Below are positions 1-5,076 of a stretch of DNA of 9,579 nt, one piece after another; within the stretch, counting starts at the first letter, position 1, and each line of letters begins with the position of its first letter. This stretch comes from Thermodesulfobacteriota bacterium (GTDB taxonomy: Bacteria > Desulfobacterota > Syntrophobacteria > BM002): contig CAMYLW010000042.1 in the NCBI GenBank assembly GCA_947259475.1, forward strand, positions 1 to 9,579, given 5' to 3'. The notes under the pieces were generated by a model. It saw only the letters and a list, made by a program, of their open reading frames with translations. It did not search any database and was not told where the DNA came from. The position numbers and the translations under genes are program-made.

Positions 1-4
1 CCCA

Positions 5-22
5 ATAACGTATAACGTATAA
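5..22. repeat. Short 7-base tandem repeat (TAACGTA)
   Basis: Two and a half copies of a 7-base unit (TAACGTA TAACGTA TAAC) lie just past the stop of the Nudix gene. It is too short to assign a role and may be the edge of an intergenic repeat that continues outside the window. Confidence 0.4.
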
Positions 23-47
23 CTGCCTCGTCTCGCTAGGTAATGTG

Positions 48-599
48 CTAAGCTTTCAGATATCTGGTGTATTCCCTGTAGAACTGCTCGAGACCATCCT
101 CTTCCCCCGCTAGTAGCCTTTTGAGCTTTTCGCAAATTAACAAGTCCGTTGGGAAGGCCATCTTTTCAGGTAACGCTTCAAGGGGAAAGAACTCAGCCTC
201 ACGGGCGTCAGAGCCCGGTTGGAGTTGCCCTGCAGTCAGCCCTCCCATAAACCAGACACCTACTGTCTGGTGCTCTGAATCATGGAAGTTCGAGTGGACG
301 TCGAACACAGGCCCCAATTCCACATCCAGCCCTGTTTCCTCCTTCAATTCTCGGCGGGCGCAAAGCCGGATATCTTCATCCCACTCGACGTGACCGCAGG
401 GAATGCACCACATACCATCATAGGAGCCGCGCCGCTTGACCAGGAGCAACCTGCCCTCTCGTAGTATAATGACCGCAACTCCAACGGTCGGGTTTTTGTA
501 CTGAATGAAACCACATTCCGGACAAGAGGGACGGAGTCGCACGCTTTGAGGGTTTAGCGTAAGGGATCCACCGCACAATGGGCAGTAGTGATAATCCAT
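48..599 (-). CDS. Zinc-ribbon Nudix hydrolase
   Basis: A 183-residue protein likely to hydrolyse a nucleoside diphosphate linked to another moiety (NADH, ADP-ribose or similar) in the cytoplasm. Two CxxC pairs (C6/C9 and C26/C29) form an N-terminal zinc ribbon like that of NADH pyrophosphatase-type Nudix proteins. A canonical Nudix box runs from G69 to L91 and matches Gx5Ex7REUxEExGU exactly, with R83-E84 and E87-E88 as the metal-binding core. Length fits a ribbon plus a single Nudix fold. ATG (599-597) is preceded by GGAG at a rather long distance. The gene sits downstream of, and in the same direction as, the small zinc-knuckle gene, but the strong hairpin between them suggests separate transcripts. 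The substrate cannot be read from the sequence; the longer NudC-specific C-terminal motif was not recognised. Confidence 0.93.
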   Translation of the reverse strand: MDYHYCPLCGGSLTLNPQSVRLRPSCPECGFIQYKNPTVGVAVIILREGRLLLVKRRGSYDGMWCIPCGHVEWDEDIRLCARRELKEETGLDVELGPVFDVHSNFHDSEHQTVGVWFMGGLTAGQLQPGSDAREAEFFPLEALPEKMAFPTDLLICEKLKRLLAGEEDGLEQFYREYTRYLKA

Positions 600-672
600 A
601 AGAAACGAATCTCCGTTCGACAGTAATCAGGCTATCAAACTTCTTATCCCATGGCCCACATCAGGTAAATAG

Positions 673-700
673 ATAACCCTCCAGTATGCTGGAGGGTTAT
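673..700 (-). terminator. Strong hairpin terminator, possibly bidirectional
   Basis: A perfect 12-bp stem (673-684 with 689-700) closes a 4-base loop (TATG or CATA). On the plus strand it is followed by TTTT and on the minus strand by CTATTT. It lies about 40 bases past the stop of the 64-residue minus-strand gene, so it most likely ends that transcript before the Nudix gene. No plus-strand gene precedes it. Confidence 0.75.
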
Positions 701-741
701 TTTGGCCTTGTGAGTTCAACCTGATAATGGTGTTCAGTTTC

Positions 742-936
742 TCATAAGTCAATAATCATGTCCGCCTCACTGCCGCAACTCTCGCAGGTGAAGGACTTCT
801 TTTCCTGTTTTTCCACTCCTGCAGCCTTCTTCTCCGGATCTTCCACGGGCACAAGCTCGCAGGTCACAATCATCTCGGCCTCATTGCCGCAGTTCTCACA
901 TGTGCAGGATTCCATCATCTGTCTCTTTTCAGTCAT
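742..936 (-). CDS. Small protein with duplicated CxxC zinc-knuckle motif
   Basis: A 64-residue protein of no family I can name. It contains two near-identical 12-residue knuckles, CENCGNEAEMIV (13-24) and CESCGSEADMII (51-62), joined by a charged Lys/Glu-rich linker. The four cysteines C13, C16, C51 and C54 could bind one zinc or iron as a ribbon, with C11 and C26 extra. The duplication is also visible in the DNA (about 755-790 against 868-906). The start is supported by AAAGGAGA five bases before ATG (936-934). The coding region is followed by a strong terminator, which argues for a real monocistronic gene. The 184-base hairpin repeat ends about 32 bases upstream of the start, so the promoter is inside or beyond the repeat. 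A zinc- or redox-sensing or partner-binding role is only a guess. Confidence 0.75.
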   Translation of the reverse strand: MTEKRQMMESCTCENCGNEAEMIVTCELVPVEDPEKKAAGVEKQEKKSFTCESCGSEADMIIDL

Positions 937-968
937 ATCACTCTCCTTTGATAAATAAGATGTGCCTC

Positions 969-1152
969 TAGCCCGGATATTTCATGAATTACTTGCTCCG
1001 ACCACGGAGATGGCCGTCGTTCCTGGCGTCCTCGGGTATCGGACCCTGCGACGTACTGTTCAAGTACGCCTCGGATCCAATCCCCTGCGGTTGCCCGGTG
1101 GCACGCCCATCTCCACGGTCTCGCGACACCAATTCATGAAATATCCGGGCTA
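969..1152. repeat. 184-base long-hairpin element, perfect 22-base inverted ends (family A)
   Basis: The first 22 bases (969-990, starting TAGCCCGGATATTTC) are the exact reverse complement of the last 22 (1131-1152). The interior also pairs imperfectly, for example GACC..GGAGATGG near 1000-1014 with CCATCTCC..GGTC near 1108-1120, and GGGTATCGGACCC near 1035 with GGATCCAATCCC near 1072. The apex is CGTAC..GTACG at 1052-1068. The whole element can therefore fold into one long stem. It encodes no protein I can support. It resembles a small non-autonomous (MITE-like) or extragenic palindromic element. Lone copies of its right end occur at 2355-2376 and 3003-3018. Confidence 0.85.
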
Positions 1153-1432
1153 AAATCTGCCTAAATTATAGTATTTGGCCTGGGTGAAAGCAATTGCGGA
1201 TTTTGGATTTATGATTTAAGATTACAGATTAAGTTCTTAGTTTTGTTAACCCTACCGTTGCAAACCTGCGCCGTGGAAAAACGCGCCAGGGTTTGACAGA
1301 TGTGGCCTCGCGCAGTCTTGGGCAGGTCGAAGCGCACTATACCGTACGTGAGATCCTGGCCGAGGCGAGCAAGGGCGCAGATGGCATGCTCTGGTGCGAG
1401 TTTAACGGTTTTGGCCGGTTCAGGTTTGCTAC
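1153..1432. other. Gene-poor stretch with a GC-rich open segment on both strands
   Basis: After the hairpin element comes an AT-rich run of GATTT/GATTA-like short repeats (about 1195-1235). From about 1260 the sequence becomes clearly more GC-rich. In the plus strand a frame is open from 1233 to a TAA at 1440-1442 without an ATG or ribosome site (it includes AHYTVREILAEASKGADGM). The same DNA is open on the minus strand. This looks like an imported or decayed coding fragment, but I cannot name it or decide the strand. Confidence 0.3.
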
Positions 1433-1433
1433 G

Positions 1434-1581
1434 CTAGGGTAAATCTTCTCTCAAGTACAATTCTCCGAATAGAGTTTCAATATCCTTCCTGACTCCTTGC
1501 TATTGGGAAGGTTCCGAAAAGGAAGTGTTCGTCCTGCCACTGTTTCCAATCACCTTTGGTACAGTGGAAGTAGTGACCCAT
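1434..1581 (-). pseudogene. Possible frameshifted remnant of a small minus-strand gene
   Basis: An ATG at 1581-1579 opens a 34-codon frame (begins MGHYFHCTKGDWKQWQDEH) that ends at TGA 1479-1477. A second frame on the same strand opens after a TAG at 1502-1500 and ends at TAG 1436-1434. It reads KDIETLFGELYLREDLP at its end. Both pieces have a protein-like, charged and aromatic composition, and their open stretches overlap for only about 20 bases. A single frameshift there would join them into a protein of about 50 residues. No family recognised. Chance open frames remain a real alternative. Confidence 0.3.
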
Positions 1582-1639
1582 TCTTCCTATTGGTTAACAT
1601 CAACTTCTGATACTATTGTGAGACTGAGGGACTGGCACG

Positions 1640-2284
1640 ATGGCCGATCCAGAACACTTGGCTAAACTCAGACAAGGAGTGAAGGCCTGGAACATCTGGA
1701 GGGAAGAGAACCCGAACACTGTTCCTCACCTCAATGGGGCAGATCTTTCGAAGGTCAACCTGCAAGGGGCATTCCTTGCAACCGCCAATCTCGAGGAGGC
1801 TTCTTTCGAGAAAGCCGATCTGGAGAAAGCAATCCTTTGGAGGGCCAACCTGCGTAGGTCGATTTTCTGGAGAGCCAATTTGGAGTCCGCTGATTTTCTG
1901 GAGGCCGATTTAAGCGGTGCGGAACTGGTTAGAGCCAACCTTAAACGTGCTTGTTTTTTGGGGGCTCACCTGGGACAGGTCTCTCTCGCCGGCGCTGATC
2001 TGGAAAGGGCCGATCTTTGGAAGGCCAACCTGGCGCGGGCCAACCTCTACAAGACTAACCTGGAAAAGGCGATTCTCTTGAGAACCGATCTGGAGGGAGC
2101 CAACCTTTCAGAGGCCAAACTGCTGGGGGCAGTGCTCTGGCGAGTCAAGCTGGTGGGAGCTTCAAACCTATCTGTTGGCCAGCTTTCCCAGGTCAAGACT
2201 CTTTATGGAGCTGAATTAGACGAGGAGATCAGAGCACAGATTGAGAGAGAATGTCCTCATATTTTGCAGAAACCGAAGAGGTGA
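1640..2284 (+). CDS. Pentapeptide-repeat protein
   Basis: A 214-residue protein. After a 30-residue helical N-terminus that includes the segment KAWNIWREENP, about 28 consecutive A(D/N)LxX-type pentapeptides run from roughly residue 31 to 173. This predicts a right-handed quadrilateral beta-helix of about seven coils. A 40-residue charged tail follows (LYGAELDEEIRAQIEREC). Trp recurs at the fourth position of several repeats (ILWRANL, IFWRANL, DLWKANL, VLWRVKL), giving an aromatic ladder. ATG at 1640 is preceded by GAGGGA at good spacing. There is no signal peptide or membrane segment. Pentapeptide proteins act as DNA mimics or as protein-binding scaffolds, but nothing here tells which. The gene stands alone, with a lone repeat end downstream. 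Confidence 0.92.
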   Translation: MADPEHLAKLRQGVKAWNIWREENPNTVPHLNGADLSKVNLQGAFLATANLEEASFEKADLEKAILWRANLRRSIFWRANLESADFLEADLSGAELVRANLKRACFLGAHLGQVSLAGADLERADLWKANLARANLYKTNLEKAILLRTDLEGANLSEAKLLGAVLWRVKLVGASNLSVGQLSQVKTLYGAELDEEIRAQIERECPHILQKPKR

Positions 2285-2354
2285 TAATTGGTTTCCGAGC
2301 AAATTTGTTATATAAGAGATTAGTAGTTCGTGGTCGCAGTCACGCCAAGCCGTG

Positions 2355-2376
2355 AATTCATGAAATATTCGGGCTA
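2355..2376 (+). repeat. Lone right end of the family A hairpin element
   Basis: Twenty-one of 22 bases match the right terminal repeat of the 969-1152 element (one C-to-T change), and the match continues through GGGCTAAA. No matching left end is visible nearby, so this is a solo end or a decayed copy downstream of the pentapeptide gene. Confidence 0.7.
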
Positions 2377-2477
2377 AAGAGCAATCCGCTGAATCGCATC
2401 AGAGTTTGATATTCTAGGGGAACAAGCCTGGGCACAGGCGATACATTTATGTTGTTATGTTAAACGGGGAGTCACAG

Positions 2478-2996
2478 ATGAAAAAAGCGTCACTAGAGGG
2501 GAAAGTAACCATTCAGGCAGCGGCCAGAACTCTGGGGGTTTCCAAGGGGACCGTGGTCCATTTCCTGAACAATGGAAAATTAGCGCGCATCAAAGAAGGT
2601 TCGGCGGTTTTTGTTTTGATGGATGAGATTAAAGCCCTGCTTGAAACCGAGAATGAATCGGATGTTATAAGTCCTGAGGTCAGACCTGCAGAGAGCGAAA
2701 CCGTTAGTACTGTTGAAAGTAAGGTTGGTGACAGTGGTGAGACCACAGTAACCGTAGATAGAGAACATTATGAGGACCTCCTGACCAGACTGGGACAACT
2801 GGAAGTGGAGAAAGAAAACCTTCTCGTGTACAAGAACAATATGGTCGAGACCAAAGGCGCCCTCAGCCATAAGGAGAAAGAATTTCAGCAGGCCAAAGCC
2901 AAATTGCACATGATAGAAGAGGAACTCAGGCGGCTCAAGAAAATGGGCTGGTGGAAAAGGGTTTTTGGGGGCAAGTGGAGGATGACCGGAGGATAA
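2478..2996 (+). CDS. HTH plus coiled-coil protein with Trp-rich C-terminal tip
   Basis: A 172-residue protein. Residues about 11-55 form a MerR/excisionase-type helix-turn-helix (TIQAAARTLGVSKGTVVHFL, then a wing-like segment). A Glu/Ser/Thr-rich linker follows (about 58-90). Then comes a long coiled coil with many Lys, Glu and Leu (about 95-155) and a basic tip KKMGWWKRVFGGKW that could insert into a membrane. I start it at ATG 2478, because GGGGAG lies six bases upstream. The in-frame ATG at 2457 lacks a ribosome site and would add seven residues. This order (HTH, coiled coil, amphipathic tip) resembles plasmid Par/KfrA-like or RocS-like DNA-to-membrane tethers, but that is inference from architecture only. 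Monocistronic, about 300 bases before the sigma-54-driven cluster. Confidence 0.82.
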   Translation: MKKASLEGKVTIQAAARTLGVSKGTVVHFLNNGKLARIKEGSAVFVLMDEIKALLETENESDVISPEVRPAESETVSTVESKVGDSGETTVTVDREHYEDLLTRLGQLEVEKENLLVYKNNMVETKGALSHKEKEFQQAKAKLHMIEEELRRLKKMGWWKRVFGGKWRMTGG

Positions 2997-3002
2997 CAGC
3001 GT

Positions 3003-3018
3003 TGAAATACCCGGGCTA
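3003..3018 (+). repeat. Second lone, shorter copy of the family A right end
   Basis: TGAAATACCCGGGCTA matches the last 16 bases of the 969-1152 element except for one position. It lies seven bases past the stop of the HTH gene, in the same orientation as the 2355 copy. Only the outer part is preserved. Confidence 0.55.
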
Positions 3019-3049
3019 GGTGGCCATGATTGGATATGTTCTGGCGAGT

Positions 3050-3067
3050 ATGTTTGAAATCAAACAT
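3050..3067. promoter_or_regulatory. 18-base palindrome, candidate activator site
   Basis: ATGTTTGA-AA-TCAAACAT is an exact 8-2-8 inverted repeat with no T run after it, so it is operator-like rather than a terminator. It is centred about 220 bases upstream of the expected start of the sigma-54 transcript, a distance compatible with an enhancer-binding activator. It could equally serve the upstream HTH gene. Confidence 0.4.
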
Positions 3068-3251
3068 TATCTATTGAACGATACCCTATCCGCAGTTTTT
3101 TCGAATCTTTAACCTCTTTTCGCCTTTGGCGAACCTACTTCCGTCTATCTCCCGAGACTTTTTTCCCTACAACAACTAACTATATGATAATATAGAAAAA
3201 GCCAGAATTTTTCACCCTCTGTCTTGTCGCTTCTCAGTGGTTACCTTGAGT

Positions 3252-3268
3252 TTGGCACATATTCTGCT
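3252..3268 (+). promoter_or_regulatory. Sigma-54 (RpoN) promoter, -24/-12 type
   Basis: TTGGCACATATTCTGCT has the invariant GG (3254-3255) and GC (3266-3267) separated by exactly ten bases, plus the full TGGCAC block. Only the base before TGC differs from consensus TTGC. Expected transcript start is near 3279, leaving a short leader with AGGGTG five bases before ATG 3301. It would drive the DRR/HisKA-like gene and probably the genes downstream. Confidence 0.65.
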
Positions 3269-3300
3269 GTAGCAGCTGGAAATACAAGCAGGGTGAACTA

Positions 3301-3720
3301 ATGACCGATGATTCTGGAATTCAAGGAGATAGAAGGGAAAAAAAGGACAGGCGGGGCGGTACAGATAGACGAACCGGGCAGGACAGGAGGAGTTCCACTG
3401 ACAGACGGAGCAAGGAGGATAGACGGGAGGGCTGGGGAACGACAGAAGATCAAAGGCTGCTAGGAGCTCTCACTACAGCGACCACGGTGGCACATCTGTT
3501 CAGCCAACCCTTAACGATCATTATTGGCCACGTTGATTTACTTTTGTCCACTATTGAAGATAGCGTCACAAGAAACAAGCTAGAAATAATCAAAGAGCAA
3601 TTACAGTCGTTAAGCAAGACATTACAGGATCTTAGAAGCCTTCGCGAGTATAAGACAGTAGATTTCGATGGTCTTACCCTGCTGGATATTAGCCTGCGAA
3701 GGACGAGAAAGCTGGATTAA
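3301..3720 (+). CDS. DRR-hexad protein with stand-alone HisKA-like phosphoacceptor segment
   Basis: A 139-residue protein. Residues 10-42 hold six Asp-Arg-Arg triplets spaced exactly six residues apart (D10, D16, D22, D28, D34, D40), a highly charged and probably unfolded arm. Residues about 49-113 look like the two-helix dimerisation and phosphotransfer domain of histidine kinases. They contain VAHLFSQPLTIIIGHVDLLL, where H65 is at the phosphoacceptor position and QPL follows. The acidic residue normally next to the His is Leu (L66). No ATP-binding (HATPase) domain exists here or nearby, so the protein cannot autophosphorylate alone. It could be a phosphotransfer relay or a dimerising adaptor. 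A repeat element separates it from the receiver gene. The natural-looking C-terminus argues against simple truncation, but truncation is not excluded. Confidence 0.75.
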   Translation: MTDDSGIQGDRREKKDRRGGTDRRTGQDRRSSTDRRSKEDRREGWGTTEDQRLLGALTTATTVAHLFSQPLTIIIGHVDLLLSTIEDSVTRNKLEIIKEQLQSLSKTLQDLRSLREYKTVDFDGLTLLDISLRRTRKLD

Positions 3721-3760
3721 ACCTTGTAGTCCTATGGACACTGAGAAGAGATACAACTTT

Positions 3761-3897
3761 GACGGCTTCGTAAAAAGTCCATCTGTCCCGCCCCGGCGGG
3801 ATTGCGTTTCATCTTTAGTCATTGCGGCGTACCTGTAAGTACGCCTCATTCCTAAAGATTCGCGCGCCTTGCATCTGGAGCTTTTTACTGTGCCGTC
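3761..3897. repeat. 137-base long-hairpin element (family B)
   Basis: Left end GACGGCTTCGTAAAAAG pairs with the right end CTTTTTACTGTGCCGTC with a few mismatches. The pairing continues inward (CCATCTG with CATCTGG, ATCTTTAG with CTAAAGAT) to an apex GGCGTAC/GTACGCC at 3827-3846. The left arm has an extra nested hairpin TCCCGCC-CC-GGCGGGA (3786-3801). The ends are unrelated to the 969-1152 element but the apex is similar. It lies inside the putative operon between the HisKA-like and receiver genes and encodes nothing I can support. Confidence 0.8.
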
Positions 3898-3913
3898 TCA
3901 TTAATGACATTTT

Positions 3914-4327
3914 ATGGGATCATCACCTTTGCCAAATGATAAGAAGATAGAGATATTACTATGGGACAAACATAGGACTGAAAGAGAACTAATCAAGGAA
4001 ATGCTCACTAAGATAGGGTGTAATGTTACAGCCGTTCGTGATGAGCATGAGTGTCTAAGAAAATTTCGTGACAGAAAATATAATCTAGTAATTTTTGATC
4101 AAGGTCTGCCCGATCTTGATGTAAGAGGATTTGTTGATGATCTCGGAGAGATAGATGAATTGACGCCTGTAGCGATGATGGCAACGTTAGATGTTGAATT
4201 CTATGAGCAAAAGTATGGTGATGCCAATATTGATTTTCTCATAGTTAAACCTTTTGAATTGGTTCAGCTTCGGAACTTGGTAGAAGAAGCAATGAGGCTC
4301 TGCCAGAGGCTGAAAGGAAGGGCTTGA
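3914..4327 (+). CDS. Stand-alone response-regulator receiver domain
   Basis: A 137-residue protein made only of a CheY-like receiver. The first strand ILLWDKH carries D18 of the acidic pocket, but the second acidic position is K19. D62 (VIFDQGLPD) is the phosphoacceptor. T91 sits near the switch Thr/Ser position and K112-P113 (IVKPFE) is the conserved Lys-Pro. There is no output domain, so it would act through protein contact or relay phosphate. The start at 3914 has no visible ribosome site, because the hairpin repeat ends only 16 bases upstream; the ATG at 3904 is out of frame. Translation may therefore depend on the folded leader or on coupling. The next gene begins 55 bases downstream with a strong ribosome site, so co-transcription is likely. 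Confidence 0.88.
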   Translation: MGSSPLPNDKKIEILLWDKHRTERELIKEMLTKIGCNVTAVRDEHECLRKFRDRKYNLVIFDQGLPDLDVRGFVDDLGEIDELTPVAMMATLDVEFYEQKYGDANIDFLIVKPFELVQLRNLVEEAMRLCQRLKGRA

Positions 4328-4368
4328 GCGACGAGTCTGGGTGTAGACAGGCTGGGACCGAAACAACA

Positions 4369-4376
4369 GAGGAGGT
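4369..4376 (+). promoter_or_regulatory. Strong ribosome-binding site of the three-paralogue unit
   Basis: GAGGAGGT, close to a full anti-16S match, six bases before ATG 4383. It fixes the start of the first paralogue. Internal GGAGG sites, coded by the Leu-Glu-Glu/Gly tail of copies 1 and 2, serve the overlapping starts of copies 2 and 3. Confidence 0.7.
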
Positions 4377-4382
4377 AAGAAG

Positions 4383-4586
4383 ATGGCTGGAAATGGTGGA
4401 GTTTATGACAGTGTGGAGAATATTTTAGCCAAGCTCCACGTACTCAGGGATTCTTGTACGGGTGTGATTCACAAGGAAGAGTCCAACCCCAATCTAATCT
4501 GGTTTCAAGGCGCGGAGGCCATGTTGAAGGAAGCAGTGGATGAGCTGCAAAAAGCACTTCGTGCTCTGGAGGAGGGTAGCGCATGA
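4383..4586 (+). CDS. Tandem small protein, copy 1 (unknown family)
   Basis: A 67-residue protein of no family I recognise. The sequence suggests a two-helix hairpin: an N-terminal helix with YDSVENILAKLHVLRDSC, a turn with the motif SNPNLIWF (34-41), and a second amphipathic helix (EAVDELQKALRALEEG). Residues shared by all three copies include Y8-D9, R22-D23-S24-C25, H30, W40-F41, G43-A44-E45 and the LQKAL helix. The single Cys and His per copy are candidate functional residues. It has the strongest ribosome site of the cluster, and its stop overlaps the next start as ATGA. It follows the receiver gene by 55 bases, which suggests a role in the same signalling unit. It is not secreted and has no membrane segment. 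Confidence 0.8.
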   Translation: MAGNGGVYDSVENILAKLHVLRDSCTGVIHKEESNPNLIWFQGAEAMLKEAVDELQKALRALEEGSA

Positions 4587-4786
4587 GCAACCAAGGTGAA
4601 GTTTATGACGGTGTGGAAAGCATTCTGGCCAAGCTCCACGTACTCAGGGATTCTTGTGCAGGTGTAATGCATAAGGAAGAGTCCAACACCAATCTAATTT
4701 GGTTTCATGGCGCGGAGACTTTGTTGCAGGAAGCGGTGGATGAGCTGCAAAAAGCACTTCGTGCTCTGGAGGGGGGTAGCGCATGA
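4583..4786 (+). CDS. Tandem small protein, copy 2 (unknown family)
   Basis: A 67-residue paralogue whose start overlaps the stop of copy 1 by ATGA and lies exactly 200 bases after the copy 1 start. DNA stretches of 30 bases (4428-4457 and 4628-4657) and 37 bases (4536-4572 and 4736-4772) are identical between copies 1 and 2, which points to recent duplication or gene conversion. In its middle (AGACTTTGTTGCAGGA) and in its N-terminal MSNQGE it matches copy 3 instead, so it is mosaic. It keeps the shared Cys, His and Trp. Translation is probably coupled through the GGAGGAGGG inside the end of copy 1. Confidence 0.8.
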   Translation: MSNQGEVYDGVESILAKLHVLRDSCAGVMHKEESNTNLIWFHGAETLLQEAVDELQKALRALEGGSA

Positions 4787-5076
4787 GCAACCAGGGAGAG
4801 CTCTATGACAGCTTGGAAAGCATAGTAGCCAAGCTATACGTGCTGAGGGACTCTTGCACAGGAATAATGCACACTGAAAAGTCAAATCCCAATTTGATTT
4901 GGTTTCGGGGTGCAGAGACTTTGTTGCAGGAGGCAGTGGATAAGCTGCAAAAGGCACTGGGTGCTCTTGAGAGTGGTGAAGCAGCTGAGCCGCCTGCGGC
5001 CGAGGATACTGAAGAGGAAGGTCCTGCCGAAACGCATGATGACCAGGAAGAGAGTTCATCTGAAGAAGACGAATGA
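4783..5076 (+). CDS. Tandem small protein, copy 3, with acidic tail
   Basis: A 97-residue paralogue starting 200 bases after copy 2 with the same ATGA overlap. Residues 1-65 repeat the two-helix unit, more diverged from copy 1 than copy 2 is (for example AKLYVLRDSC and GIMHTEKSN). Residues 66-97 form an extra tail in which 16 of 32 residues are Asp or Glu, ending SSSEEDE. Such tails are disordered and often mimic nucleic acid or bind basic partners. A basic partner is present in the cluster, namely the DRR arm, but this pairing is speculation. It is the last gene of the cluster. The short gap to the convergent regulator shows no clear terminator. Confidence 0.8.
   Translation: MSNQGELYDSLESIVAKLYVLRDSCTGIMHTEKSNPNLIWFRGAETLLQEAVDKLQKALGALESGEAAEPPAAEDTEEEGPAETHDDQEESSSEEDE

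Larger units (their letters stand above)
2997..3250. other. Intergenic region with palindromes, upstream of the sigma-54 promoter
   Basis: This gap holds a lone element end (3003-3018), an 8-2-8 palindrome (3050-3067) and a 6-3-6 inverted repeat TTCGCC/GGCGAA (3119-3133) not followed by a T run. I see no gene here. Confidence 0.5.

Noticed and set aside
962..1153. 63-codon plus-strand frame within the hairpin element
   Set aside because: It is entirely inside the palindrome and its composition mirrors the repeat; there is no ribosome site.
1590..1615. Sigma-70 promoter before the pentapeptide gene
   Set aside because: TTGGTT and TACTAT are present but their spacing is too short (about 15 bases) and the match is weak.
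4383..5076. CRISPR-like or other regular array
   Set aside because: The 200-base period comes from coding duplications with diverged sequence, not short identical repeats with unique spacers.
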